From assembly GCF_033115175.1 (NCBI RefSeq), contig NC_084847.1, positions 43,261,905 to 43,325,904 on the forward strand: DNA of 64,000 nt, in the 5' to 3' direction. Origin of the DNA: Lepus europaeus. Taxonomy: Eukaryota > Chordata > Mammalia > Lagomorpha > Leporidae. The notes below the pieces were generated by a model. It was given only the letters and a program-made list of their open reading frames with translations. It ran no database searches and was not told where the DNA came from. Both the position numbers and the translations under genes were made by a program. This document shows, in pieces, positions 22,930-34,989 of the stretch; positions within the stretch are counted from its first letter, which is position 1; the number at the start of each line of letters is the position of its first letter.

Positions 22930-23400
22930 AACAACAGTATATGAAGTACACTACTTATTAAGATTAATTCTATTCACTATGCTAATATTTTGAACAAACA
23001 CTATATATGAATTACACTATATTAATCAGTGATTCAAACAAAATAATCAAAAGTGACAAAACAGAAACATGGAAAACTGTAACAGAAAGTAAAACACCAA
23101 TTCTTATACCTAAACTTACAATACTAATCCTCCTATGTAAAGAAAGTGATTACAGATGAGAAAAAGAAGGTGAGATACACAAGAATTCAAAAATTAGAAA
23201 ATGAAAATGGAAAAGAAATAGAAGAAATGACAAGAGAAATCAAAAGAGAAATGAGGAGATATTTAAATAAAATAAAAATGCACAGATAATAAGTAAAAGA
23301 TTGTGGGGGAAGGGAGAGGACAAAATGAACAGAACAATAAAAGAACAAAATAACACACTAACAAGAAATAGACAAAAGAGCAAAAACAACAAAATATGGA
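22930..23400. repeat. Third part of the AT-rich array, beyond the solo LTR
   Basis: Continues the subunit seen at 21090-21410, including TCCTCCTATGTAAAG, GATACACAAGAAT and GAAATGACAAGAGA. The array stops at about 23400, where unique sequence begins. Confidence 0.75.
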
Positions 23401-24540
23401 AAAACACGTAGCTTTGTCCAAGTCTCACTGGTCAGCATCCAACTGCTTCCTGGAAAAAACGGACAAAATCCTCTGCCCAGCCAGGGATTCCAACAGGCAG
23501 TTGGAATGACATCACAGTGTTCCTTCCCACGTCAGAGCAAGAAATGGACCAATCACGGTTGGTGATACTCTACGGCAGTTTCCAGAAGTATCTGTCCATT
23601 TGATTAAAGAGAAAGTACCCCCAAAAGATCTTTGCTTAGGTTAGTGATAGAAATTGATATTTATTTTTTTGCAAAATTAGCACATGTAGAATGTCCCAAT
23701 TGCCTCTTAAAGTCTATACCCCAAATAGCCTTTCCTTTCTCTGTAACATCGGAGTGATAGGTCTCAACATGATGGGACCACTTTCCTGGCATCACAAAAT
23801 GTTCTGTTGCCCGTGACAGCTCAGATGCGTTGCTCATATCTGTAGAGCTGAGAGGGAGGTATCTTCCATCATTTCCTCTATGTTCATGAGCAGATTGCTC
23901 ATTGGAATCCCTGGAGGACCACAAGGCAGTGGGCTGATGTGGTGTAGTGCAGAAGGCCAAAAAAAAAAAAGTGCAAACTGAGGAATCTGTAGCCCACAAA
24001 GCTATGCTTCAAATTGTAGGGAGAAAAGCAAGACATTCCTAGAGATTTCAGTGCTTTTTTTGCTATTGTAACAAGACCTTGTCTTGGGTATTTGAAAATT
24101 TTCACACTGTAATCAAGGCTTGGAGAGTAAAATTGAGGACCAGCAGATCTAGTAACTTGAAAGGGCTCACCTTCTGCTTCTCTGTTGGTGCCATCATCAA
24201 AAAGTTGGTAATGAAATGGAAGGATGGAGGCCTGCTATTTACCATACATGTCAGAGTTGAAAGGGAGCATTGCACCCCTTTAAATACACGAGTATGACTG
24301 AGTTCAACATCCAAACATTAGGAAAATATGGCCCCTTTTTGAAGTGTCCTCACAAGGTGGAAGAAGTGAATGGACCCCTCCAAAGTCCTTGCAGAAAGTC
24401 CCTCATCCTGGGTCTCGTGTTGAGGTGCACTGGGTTAAGCTGCACTCTGCATGCCAGCATCCCTCTATGTGCACCATGTTAAGCTGCTGCTGGCATCTCT
24501 CTATGTGCACTTTAAGGATTCAATAAGTTGGGGGGCTAGG
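23400..24540. other. Mostly unique intergenic DNA with a CRE/CCAAT-like cluster
   Basis: No gene is recognised. At 23508-23554 sit TGACATCA, CACGTCAG and ACCAATCA within 50 bp, resembling CRE half-sites and a CCAAT box. Around 24420-24510 a short segment containing GGTTAAGCTGC and CTCTATGTGCAC is repeated twice. Confidence 0.35.
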
Positions 24541-24779
24541 GAATGATACAATGAAGTTTGTGGTTTAGGAAAATTCCTCTTGGGATGTTAATACAGAACC
24601 TATAGGTAAAACCTCTTCAAGACTGGAGCCACTAAGAGGCCCTGAAGTGATAAAGATCTAGAGTCTAGGTCACAGACCCAACTGATTGAACAGAGGGAAT
24701 GAGAGAGTTGGAAGCCTCCAAGATGACTCTTCTAAAATGACTGAAAAACACATAAGTGCACCTTAGAGAACTGTTTTTG

Positions 24780-25310
24780 AGAATGAATATTTATGAATAT
24801 CCATAAAGAAAAAGAAACTCAAGGATCTAAATAACAAAAAATTATCTGATTATAAAATGGGCAAATAACCTGTACAGATATTCTCAAAATAGGATTTACA
24901 GCAACCTACAAGTATATGGAAAAATGTACAATGTCACTAGTCATCAGGGAACTGCAAATCAAAATCACCATCTTATTCCAGTTAGAACAGTTTGATCAAA
25001 AGATAAAAGTAATAAATGCTGGTAAGGGTGTAGGGAAAGGGGATCTCTTTGTAGGAATGGAATTGACTGTCGTTGTTTTGGAAAACAATGTGGCCAATCC
25101 TGAGAAACCTAGAAACAGAACTGCTATATACCTCAGCTATCCTACTACCGGGCGCATATCTATGAGTTGAAAGTATGTTGAAGAGATGTGTGCACTCATG
25201 TGTAGCATTGTACTATTCACAGTAACCATGATGTAGAATCAGGTGCCCATCAACTGGAGAATGGATAATGAAAATGTGGTATACACATGCAAAGGAATGC
25301 CAACAGAGTG
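24780..25310 (+). mobile_element. Old L1 ORF2 3' part, plus strand
   Basis: Runs through ATGGGCAAATAACCTGTACAG, AATCAAAATCACCAT and CCCATCAACTGGAGAATGG, the standard order of an L1 ORF2 end. Many indels. Confidence 0.8.
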
Positions 25311-26450
25311 GGAGACCAAGGCAACTTTGGCTTGCTGACAAGGACATAACAGAAGGTCTGTTCTAGCAAGGCATGAGAACAACAGCTGTGGTCCTCTTGG
25401 TGGTCTTAGGTTTATTGGGATCTACACTCTGCATAAGAAAGCCAGACCTTCCTGGTGGTTCCATTAATGATTGTTATATTTCTAATTTTAGGGAAGAACA
25501 CATAGTCTCATGATCCCCAAAATGTCCATTGCTTTGTAGAATTTTAATCAAGCAGAATGTTAGTATAGGAGAAGAGGTTAATGCTTTATGCAAGTTTGAT
25601 CTGTTTGTAGAAAAGAATTACAAGGTAACAGGCTCCTTGGTATATTCTTCCCACTAGAAAAAAGATAAATGTTATTAAAACTTTAATTTAATATATGCAA
25701 CAAATACAACAATGGTTAGGATGTCAAAACTGTGGAATAGATCTAAGGGGACCTTTAGATAAGTACAAGAAAGAAATTAAAGAGTTACAGAAAGAACTGC
25801 AAAAGAGGGGATACATTGAAAAAAGGGCCTTCTCTGAACATTGGGGCTTCTAGTAAAGATTTGATTAGGAAGGTAATATTCTAGCTTGTGTAGCCAATTT
25901 CTGCATAGCTAGACTGCACTCCAGGCCTTGGTTTGTGTTGGCAGCCTGTTATCTCGCACCTGTCTGTGATAGTAACCCGTGCTCTGAACATGCCTTTGAA
26001 AATTGTTGTCTCACACCTGTGATTGTAACCCATGCTCTGAGTATGTCCTTGAAAATCAAAGAAATTGTGACTAGATAAAAATGAACAACAAACTTGCTAT
26101 AGTAAGGAGAAAGAATCATTATGTGACTTATATAAAGAAACAACCTGGTACTCCAGAGACAGAGCCATGCCATCAGCCTTGCTGTGAGTGTGTCTCTCAT
26201 TTCTTCCTGTGCCAACACCTCCCACACCTTCAGGAGCCCCTGGACCTGCTGGAGCTGGATTCCACCATTTACTTCAATTTTTATTGGTTGGAAAATTTAG
26301 ACGTATAATTCATGTGCACTCATACTTCTTGCAGACTGCTGCTCTCTTTTCATACATAATCATTCTAAAATTCATGTTTTTGTCTTTTCCACCACTCTTT
26401 CCTCTCCCTCTATTAAATAAAGTAAATAAATACATCTTTTAACATGGCAG
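25310..26450. other. Unresolved repeat-like DNA
   Basis: Contains a duplicated segment (ACACCTGTGATTGTAACCC and CACCTGTCTGTGATAGTAACCC, 25958-26045) that may come from an LTR. A stretch at 26270-26440 is matched in reverse at 45720-45920. No gene seen. Confidence 0.3.
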
Positions 26451-26454
26451 GGAT

Positions 26455-27095
26455 TTGATGAAGCAATTGCAATGCCACTTGGAACACTCACATCCAATGT
26501 CAGAGTGCCTGGGGTTGAGTCCAAGTTCTGCTTCTGAGTTCAAGTTCCTGTTAATGTGCATCCTGGGAGAGAACAGGTGATGGTAAAGGTACTTACATCC
26601 CTGCTAACTACATGGGAGATGTGGATTTAGTTCCAAGCTCCTGGAATTAGCCTGGTCAAGTTCCTGGCTGTGGGCCGGCACCGTGGCTTAACAGGCTAAT
26701 CCTCCGCCTTGCAGTGCCGGCACACTGGGTTCTAGTCCCGGTCGGGGCACCGATCCTGTCCCGGTTGTCCCTCTTCCAGGCCAGCTCTCTGCTGTGGCCA
26801 GGGAGTGCAGTCGAGGATGGCCCAAGTGCTTGGGCCCTGCACCCCATGGGAGACCAGGAGAAGCACCTGGCTCCTGCCATCGGAACAGCACGGTGCGCCG
26901 GCCGCAGCGTGCCTACCGCGGCGGCCATTGGAGGGTGAACCAATGGCAAAAAGGAAGACCTTTCTCTCTGTCTCCCTCTACTGCCCACTCTGCCTGTCAA
27001 AAAAAAAAGTTCCTGGCTGTGGCAGGTAATCGGGTGGTGAGCCAGTGTTTGGGATTTCTCTGTCTCCAAAATGAATAAATAAATATATTGACATA
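26455..27095 (+). mobile_element. Older CSINE split by a younger one
   Basis: The head half (26455-26673) and tail half (27024-27095, ending AATAAATAAATATATTG) join across the inserted young copy. Confidence 0.85.
26674..27007 (+). mobile_element. Young full-length CSINE nested in an older CSINE
   Basis: Head GGCCGGCACCGTGGCTTAAC, tRNA-like B box GGTTCTAGTCCC, body CCATGGGAGACCAGGAGAAG, tail CTCTGCCTGTC then A9. A perfect 16-bp duplication, AAGTTCCTGGCTGTGG, flanks it at 26658-26673 and 27008-27023. Confidence 0.95.
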
Positions 27096-27099
27096 TTTT

Positions 27100-27190
27100 T
27101 AAAAGATTTATTTATTTATCCAAAAGTCAGAGTTACACACAGAGAGGAGAGGCAGAGGGAGCAAGAGAGAGAGAGAGAGAGCGAGCCATG
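27100..27190 (-). mobile_element. CSINE tail fragment, minus strand
   Basis: TTTAAAAGATTTATTTATTT with a GA tract. It breaks off at about 27190 before the conserved body. A shorter similar piece is at 27445-27500. Confidence 0.6.
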
Positions 27191-28099
27191 GTACAGTATG
27201 TGAAGTGTGTATTTTGAAGGGAGGTTTTATTTACTATTTTCAAATATGATTTTGAGGATATTTTGCATAGTTATTGAAAACTTATTTTTTTGCAAAATGT
27301 CCATTCAAATCTTTACTGATTTTAAAAGGCTTTTTTTGTTCTTTTAATTTTATTTGTTAGAGTTAATTTTAAAATTAGAGTCACATTTTTCTTAATTTTC
27401 TTTCTATGTATTTTTTGCTATTTTGAATAGTATCTTGTACTTTTTTAAACATACGTTTACTTATTTGAAAGGCAGAGTGACAGGGTTAGAAAAAGAAGCA
27501 GGGTGTTGGGAAGATGGTGATAGAGCAGCAGAACGTTCCAAGTTGCATAGGATAGTTAGTGAGCAGAGAGGATACAAGCCAGTGGCAGAATAGCCAGAAA
27601 TTCATGGAGTGGCCCAGAACTCCACCAGAGACTGCTCAGGTCTACACTGGGGGAGCAAAGAGGAGGGGGAGGTGGTGGATGTGCAGCAAAGGAGCTGCAG
27701 AGGGAACAAGCAAAGAGGTGCTGCCCCCACCATCAGCGAACCATGGGGAGAGGTTGTGAGTCCACAGAGCTGTGAATAGTGGCAGGCAGGAAATCTTGAT
27801 TAACTATGTTTGAAGCTCCAAGCAGGAAGAAGGAGAAATTGTAGGAGAACATGCAGAGAAATTGGGCTACCATGGTCTGTCTGTGTCTCCCCTCTACCCA
27901 CAACTGGACTTACAACCAGTGGAGAGAAGCCGTATTGATAATTAACATTTTTGAGCGTAAGCAGAGGGCTTCTCAGATCTAGAAAATATGATGCTGAAAT
28001 TCATATGGAGGCACAGGAGAGCTCGAATAGCTAAAGCAATCTTGTACAACAAAAACAAAACCGGAGGCATCACAATACCAGGTTTCAAGACATACTACA

Positions 28100-28421
28100 G
28101 GCCAGTGCCGTGGCTTAACAGGCTAATCCTCTGCCGTGTGGTGCTGGCACACCGGGTTCTAGTTCCAGTTGGGGTGCCAGATTCTATCCCGGTTGCCCCT
28201 CTTCCAGGCCAGCTCTCTGCTATGGCCCAGGAAGGCAGTGGAGGATGGCCCAGGTCCTTGGGCCCTGCACCCACATGGGAAACCAGGAGAAGCACATGAC
28301 TCCTGGCTTCAGATCAGTGTGAAGCACTGGCCACAGTGGCCATTGGAGGATGAACCAACTGCAAAAAAGAAGACCTTTCTCTCTGTCTCTCTCTCACTAT
28401 CCACTCTGCCTGTCAAAAAAA
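28100..28421 (+). mobile_element. Young CSINE inside L1 ORF2
   Basis: Full head-to-tail C repeat flanked by a perfect 13-bp duplication AAGACATACTACA (28087-28099 and 28422-28434). The L1 text continues without loss across it. Confidence 0.95.
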
Positions 28422-29777
28422 AAGACATACTACAAGGCAGTTACAATCAAAAAATCTGGGCACTGGTAGAAAAATAGATGGATAGACCAGTGGAACAGAA
28501 CAGAAACCCCATAATTCAATCCAAAAAACTGCGACCAACTTATATTTGACCAAGGATCTATAACCAATCTCTGGAGCAATGACAGTCTCTTCAACAAATC
28601 GTGCTGGGAAAATTGGATGTCCACATTCAAAAGTATGAAGCAAGACCAGTACCTTTCACCTTATACAAAAATCCACTCAATATTGATTAAAGATCAAAGA
28701 TCTTAATCTACAACCTGACACTATAAAATTGATTGAGAACATTGGGGAAACCCTACAAGACATTGGCACAGGCAAAGAATTCCTGGAAAAGACCCAAGAC
28801 ACACAGGGGGTCAAAGCCAAAATTAACAAAAGGGATTACTTCAAATTGAGAAGCTTCTGTAAGGCAAAGGAAATAAGAAAATGAAGAGGCAACCAACAGA
28901 ATGAGAGAAAATATTTACAAATTATGCAACTGATAAAGGATTAATAACGAGAATATACAAAGAGATGAAGAAACTCCACAACAATGAAACAAAAAATCCA
29001 GTTAAGAGACGGGCCAAGGACTTAAACAGACACTTTTCAAAAGAGGAAATCCAAATGGCCAACAGACATGAAAAAATGTTCAGGATCACTAGCAATCAGG
29101 GAAATGCAAATAAAAACCACAATGAGGTTTCACCTCAGTCTGGTCAGCATGGCTCTCATACAGAAATTAACAAAGAACAAATGCTGGAGAGGATGTGGGT
29201 AAAAAGGTACCCTAATTCACTGTTGATGGGAATGCAAACTGGTAAAGCCACTATGGAAGACAGTTTGGAAAGACCTATAAAATCTGATAATAGGCCTACT
29301 ATATGACCCAGCCAGTCCACTGCTGGGAATTTACCCAAGGGAAATGAAATCAGCAAACAAGAGTTGTCTGCACCTCCATGTTTATTTCAACTCAATTCAC
29401 AATAGCTAAGACATGGAATCAACCTAAGTGCACATCAACCAAAGACTGGATGAAGAAATTATGAGATATATAAATTATACACAGCTGTAAAAAATAAATG
29501 AAATCCCATGATTTACAACAAAATAGATTAGTTTGGAAAACTTCGTCTTAGTGAAATAAGCCAGTCCCAAAGGGAGAAATACCATATGTTCTCCCAAATC
29601 TGTAAGAACTAATAGAACTCCTAAAACAAAAGCTGTAGAAGTGAAATTGACACTTTGAGAAACAACAACTTGAACAGCCCTCATCTTGATTGTCGAGGAA
29701 CAGTTATTTTTATTTTTTATTTATTTTTAATTTTTCTTTTCTTCATGCTATATGTTGAACACTTAACATAGGGTTAA

Positions 29778-29782
<5 letters not shown>

Positions 29783-29822
<40 letters not shown>
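29783..29822. repeat. (TA)n microsatellite
   Basis: About 20 TA units in the L1 3' UTR. Confidence 0.95.
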
Positions 29823-29824
<2 letters not shown>

Positions 29825-29934
29825 AATTGAAACTAGATCTCAGTAAAAGATAAGAGGAGGAATAAGAGAGGGAGGAGGGAGTTTGTAACTGTTAAGATGT
29901 ATAGTTATGCATACAGTCCTATGGACTTACTTCT

Positions 29935-30287
29935 TTTTTAAGATTTATTTTATTTATTTGAAAGAGTTATAGAGAGATGTAGAGACAGGGAGAGAGAGAG
30001 ACAGAGAGACAGAGAGACAGAGAGAGAGAGAGAGTCTTCCATCTGTTGGATCACTCCCCAAGTGACCACAATGGCTGGAGCTATGCCAATCAGGAGCCAG
30101 GAGCTTCTTCCAGATCTCCCACATGGGTGAAGAGGCCCAAGGACTTAGGCCATCTTCTACTGCTTTCCTAGGCATAGCAGAAAGCTGCATCAGAAGATGA
30201 GCAGCTGGGACTAGAACCAGTTCCCATATGGGATGCTGGTGCTTCATTCCAGTGCTTTAACCCACTGTGCCACAGCGCAAGCCCCCA
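29935..30287 (-). mobile_element. CSINE, minus strand, inside L1 3' UTR
   Basis: AAGATTTATTTTATTTATTTG, a GA-rich tract, CTTCCATCTGTTGGATCACTC, and head ending CACTGTGCCACAGCGC. Confidence 0.9.
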
Positions 30288-30379
30288 GGCATACTTCTAA
30301 GGGTACGGTTTAAAAAGTTTTCATGGGACTCCAAATCCAATTAAAATAGGTGGTAAAATGCCATATTAATTGTTCAAGT

Positions 30380-30715
30380 GGGGGCCAGTGCTATGGTGCA
30401 TTAGGTTAAAGCCGTTGCCTGCAGTGCTGTCATCCCATATGGGCACCAGTTCCAGTCCCAGCTGCTCCACTTCCAAACCAGCTCTCTGCTATGGCCTGGG
30501 AAATCAGTAGATGGCCCAAGTGCTTGGGTTCTCGCACATGCATGGGAGACCCATAAGAAGCTGCTGGCTCCTGGCTTTGGATCAGCTCATCTTTGGCCAT
30601 TGCGGTCATTTGGGAAGTGAACCAGCAGATTGAAGACCTCTCTCTCTCTCTTTCTCTGGCTCTACCTCACTCTGTAACTCTTTCAAATAAATAAAATAAA
30701 TTTTAAAAATGTTAA
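30380..30715 (+). mobile_element. CSINE, plus strand, inside L1 3' UTR
   Basis: Head GGGGCCAGTGCTATGGTGCA through CATGGGAGACCCATAAGAAG, with tail CTCTTTCAAATAAATAAAAT. Confidence 0.9.
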
Positions 30716-31539
30716 AGGAACATATGCATTAAAGTGAGCATATAGATATGATTAAGTGTTTGTCTAAATCTTAACTGAAAAATGATCCCGGTTAAATATA
30801 AGAATGAGAAAAGGAGAGGGAGGAGATGTATAATAGGGGACATGCTCAATTGGATTTGCCCCAAATGATGAAGTTAGAAAAGTTCCAGGGGATTCCGATA
30901 CAATCTCATCAAGGTGGAACCTACCAATGCCATCTCACCAGCCCAGGTGATGAATTTCAGTTCACAACTGATCACACTGATAGGCCTAAGAGTCAAAGGA
31001 ATCACACAAACAAGATTAATGTCTGCTAATACTAACTGATAAAAAAAAGGGGGAGAGAAGGATCCAACATGGGAAGCAGGATACACAGCAGACTCATAGA
31101 ATGACAGATGTCCTAAATAGCACTCTGGCCTCAGAATCAACCCTTAAGGCATTTGGATCTGGCTCAGGAGCCTATGAGAGTATTTTAGGCATGGAATGCC
31201 AAGATACACTGGGGGAAAAAAAGATGAAGAAGAAGACCTAAATGAAGGATCTCAGCGAGTGTGATCCCAGTGGAAAGAATGGGGCCATCAAAGTAGGAGG
31301 TAACTTTCTCTGAAGGGAGGAGAGAACTTCCACTTTGACTATGGCCTTGTCGGAATAGGATCGAAATCGGCGAACCCTAAAGGCTTCCATAGCCTCAGCA
31401 ACTCATGGCTAGAGCCTAGGGAGATTACTGATGCCATAAACAAGAGTGTTAAATTATTAAATCAACATCAGGAGTCACTGTGTACTTGCGTCCCATGTGG
31501 GACCTGTCCTTAATAGGTTGTCAAAGGTGAAGTAATGAT

Positions 31540-31900
31540 ATAACTAGTACTGAAACAGTATTTTTACACTTTGTGGTTATGTGTGGGTGCAAACTGATGA
31601 AATCTTTGCTTAATATATACTGAAGCAATGTTCTGTATATAAAGATAATTGAAAATGAAAAAAAAAAAAAACCTTGGTTTTAAATTGGAAATTACATAGA
31701 AAAATAATCAATCTTTTTTTAAAAAAATATCTTGCAGAATCTCGGTCATTAATGTGATGTACACTGTTATTTAATGCTATAACTAGTACTCAAACAGTAT
31801 TTTTTCACTTTGTGTTGCTATGGGAGGACAAACTGTTGAAATCTATATATATACTAAACTGATTTTCTATATATGTAAAAAGAATTGAAAATGAATCTTG
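31540..31900 (+). repeat. Tandem duplication within the L1 3' UTR
   Basis: The block ACAGTATTTTTACACTTTGTG with the following AAACTGATGAAATCT recurs about 240 bp downstream, with CTAGTACT before each copy. Confidence 0.7.
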
Positions 31901-32089
31901 AGGGGAATGGAAGGGGAGAGCGAGTGGGAGGGGGGAGGGTTGTGGGTGGGGGCGAAGTTGTTTGGGGGGGAGCCTTTGTAATCCATGAGCTGTACTTTGG
32001 AAATTTATATTCACTAAATTAAAAAAAATAAAAAATAAAAAAAGAAATCATATAAATAGCACCAAGTGCCTGGTAATAATAATAGAATT

Positions 32090-32690
32090 AAAAAGGAGGG
32101 AATGTCCAACATGGGAAGCAGTCCACATAGCTGACTTACAGAATGATAGTCTCTTTAAGTAACACTCTGACCTCAGAATCAGTCCTTAAGGAATTCGGAT
32201 GTGGCTAAAAAGTCCGTGAGAACATTTTGGGCATGGAAAGCCAAGGCACTGTGTCAAAAAATATCCAACATGAAGGATCTCTGTGACTGTGACCCCAGTA
32301 GAAATAAGGAGCCATAAAAAATGATGTACTTTTCTCTGAAGTGAGGAGAGAACTTCCACTTTGTTTATGGACTTGTCTAAATTCTGACAGAGGTTGTGGT
32401 ATTAAAAGCCTTCCATAGCCTTGGCAGCTCATGGCAAGAGCCTTGGGTAATCACTGATGTCAAAAATAAGAGTGTGAACTGTAAAATTAACAACAGAAGT
32501 CTCTGCATTTACTCTCAATGTAGGACCTCTGTCCTTAATGAGTTGTACTATGAGAATTAACTGCCAAACTTGATCTGAAACAGTATTTTATATGTTGTGT
32601 GGGGGGGGATGCAAACTGTTGAAATCTTTACGTAGTATAGAGTTGATCTTCTGTATATAAAGCTAATTAAAATAAGAAAAGAAAAAGTAA
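32090..32690 (+). mobile_element. Second L1 3'-UTR copy, plus strand
   Basis: Diverged repeat of 31055-31650: CCAACATGGGAAGCAG, GACCTCAGAATCAGTCCTTAAG, GAACTTCCACTTTG and CTTCTGTATATAAAG in the same order. Confidence 0.85.
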
Positions 32691-32990
32691 GAGATAGAGG
32701 AAATAGGAGAGCACGAAGGGGAGGTGGAGGTGGAGAGAGATACCCTTTATGCTACTTTAATCCCCAAATACCCATAACAGCTGGGCTGGGCCAGGCCAAG
32801 GCCAGGAGTTGAACTCTATCTGTGTCTCACATGTGGGAGTCAGGAACCCAACTCTAGGCCATCATCTGCTGCATCCCAGGCACATTAGCAGGAAGCTGGA
32901 TCAGAATATTTTAACATTCCATCCTAGGCACTCCAGTATGGGATGTGGTCATCCCAAGGGCAGCTTAACCCCTGCAAAATGCCCAGCTCT
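32690..32990 (-). mobile_element. Older CSINE, minus strand
   Basis: CTTTAATCCCCAAATACCC, CATCATCTGCTGCATCCCAG and GCACATTAGCAGGAAGCTGG give C-repeat order. Confidence 0.75.
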
Positions 32991-33117
32991 GAATGGTATC
33001 AGTACATTCTTAAGCACTGTACAGAATATTCATTATACTTTGTATAGAAATAGAATTTATTTTATACTAATCTCACACACTGCAACTTTGTAGAATTTAT
33101 TAATTGGAACGGATTTT

Positions 33118-33135
33118 TTTTTGACAGGCAGAGTG

Positions 33136-33173
<38 letters not shown>

Positions 33174-33458
33174 TCTTCCTTTTGCTGTTGGTTCACCCCT
33201 GAATGGCCGCCGCAGTAGGCGTACTGCGGCCGGCGCACCGCGCTGATCCGATGGCAGGAGCCAGGTTCTTATCCTGGTCTCCCATGGGGTGCAGGGCCCA
33301 AGCACTTGGGCCATCCTCCACTGCCTTCCCTGGCCACAGCAGAGAGCTGGCCTGGAAGAGGGGCAACCGGGAAAGGATCGGTGCCCCGACCGGGACTAGA
33401 ACCTGGTGTGCCGGTGCTGCAAGGCGGAGGATTAGCCTAGTGAGCCGCAGCGCCAGCC
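33118..33458 (-). mobile_element. Young CSINE, minus strand
   Basis: Poly-T, GACAGGCAGAGTGGACAGTG, full GC-rich body, head ending GCGCCAGCC. Flanked by GGAACGGATTTT (33106-33117) and GGAATGGATTTT (33459-33470). Confidence 0.95.
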
Positions 33459-33729
33459 GGAATGGATTTTCAGTGAACTATTTAGTATTCTTTTATACTT
33501 AGGATTACATATTTGTCAAAAAAAAATCAAGTTTTATTCCTTGCTTTGCAGTCCAGAATCCTTTTCTCCATTTTCACCACATTACTTCTTTTAGCAGAAA
33601 CCTTCCTGATGATATGTAAAAGACATGCACAAGAAAATATTTGAGTCTTGTGGCCAACCATTTGGGGAAATCATTTTGCATTCCTCCATTATATGCGGTG
33701 TTTACTGTAGGCTTTCCTTTGGTGCCCTT

Positions 33730-34045
33730 TTTAAGATTTTGGTATTTTATACATTTTGAATGAAAAAGAAACAGGGACAACCAGAGGAAATAGAAAAAGT
33801 TATTTACACACAGAGATCTCTCCCATATGCTGGTTTCCATAACAGATTTTTTCAACATCCAGAGCTGAGTCAAGGCCAGAGCCAGGACATAGGAGCTCAG
33901 TGTAGCTCTCCCAGGTGGGTGGCACAAATTCAAACACTTGAGGCATCACCATTACCTCCCAGGATCTGCATTAGGAGGAAGTCAGGAAATAGAACCTGAA
34001 ATTGAACCCTTGCACTCTGATGATCACATGTTCTTTAAATTCACA
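33730..34045 (-). mobile_element. Older CSINE, minus strand
   Basis: Decayed copy: TCTCCCATATGCTGGTTTCC, CTCTCCCAGGTGGGTGGC and GATCTGCATTAGGAGGAAG. Confidence 0.7.
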
Positions 34046-34684
34046 TTGGGGTTTTTCTTAATATGCATTATTTTCTGTTTTTCTTTCTTTCTGAGATACT
34101 ATTTTCTAAGAATTTTTGAGGACCCCTCATATAAGCAAATTCATTTTATTTAGCACAAAGATTTTAATTAATTAATACTTATATTAATTCATATGATTCT
34201 TCTTGCATCACTTTTGATAACTTTTATTCTTGTAGGTTTTTGGTCATATTCCATGTTTCTGAATTTTCTTGGAAATTGCGGGAAAAATAAAGTGAAAGAA
34301 GAATGCACTGGGCAATCTGCCATCACACTCTACTTCAGTTTATTCTGATGCAGCATGCAGAAAATAACTAACTACTCTATGTGCTACTCAGTTATTTTAT
34401 GAGACAAATGAAATATTGTGCATTATGTAAACTGATACATTGTGCCATTTGACGTTGGGTTTTATCAACATGACAAACTGAATGTACATTTTCTTTTGTG
34501 TTCTAATTTAGATAATAACATTAAAATATGAAAAAACATAACATTATATGAAGAACAACATAAACATGCTGATCTGATGAACCAATGCTTAAATCTAATA
34601 TGTTACACACCACATCCCTTTACATATATTTTTATGTAAGCATAATCATATTTTAAATGGATAAAATATCAGGGTACATAGGTT

Positions 34685-34985
34685 AAGCCACTGCTTGGGC
34701 CCCTCACGTTCTATTTGGAGTGCTCTTAGACTAAGTCCTACTTTGCTTCCTACCCAGCTTCTTACTAATGCACACCCTGTTAGGTGGAAGATGAGGACTC
34801 AAGTACTTTGATCTCTGATACTCACATTGGATACTCAGATGGAGTTCCTGGCTTTTCATTTAAGCTTGGCCCAATCCCAGCTTCTGAGCATTTAGTCCTC
34901 TCTCTCTCACACTCTCCTTCTCTGTCTTTTTCTTTCTGTGTTACTTCACCTTTCAATTAAATAAATAAGATTGGGAAATTTAGAA
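34685..34985 (+). mobile_element. Older CSINE, plus strand
   Basis: GCTTCTTACTAATGCACACC, then CTCTCTCACACTC and tail TTTCAATTAAATAAATAAG. Confidence 0.7.
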
Positions 34986-34989
34986 AAAT

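Larger units (their letters stand above)
27506..32040 (+). mobile_element. Internally deleted L1 with three SINE insertions
   Basis: 27506-27965 looks like an L1 5' UTR, beginning near GGGAAGATGGTGATAGAGC. At about 27970 it jumps directly into the 3' part of ORF2 (TTCTCAGATCTAGAAAATATG onward). ORF2-end text then continues, broken by stops, to about 29640. A long 3' UTR follows with a polypurine G-rich tract (31905-31970). The element ends at AATTTATATTCACTAAATT plus an A-rich tail. ORF1 and most of ORF2, including the reverse transcriptase core, are missing. Three C repeats interrupt it. Confidence 0.8.
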
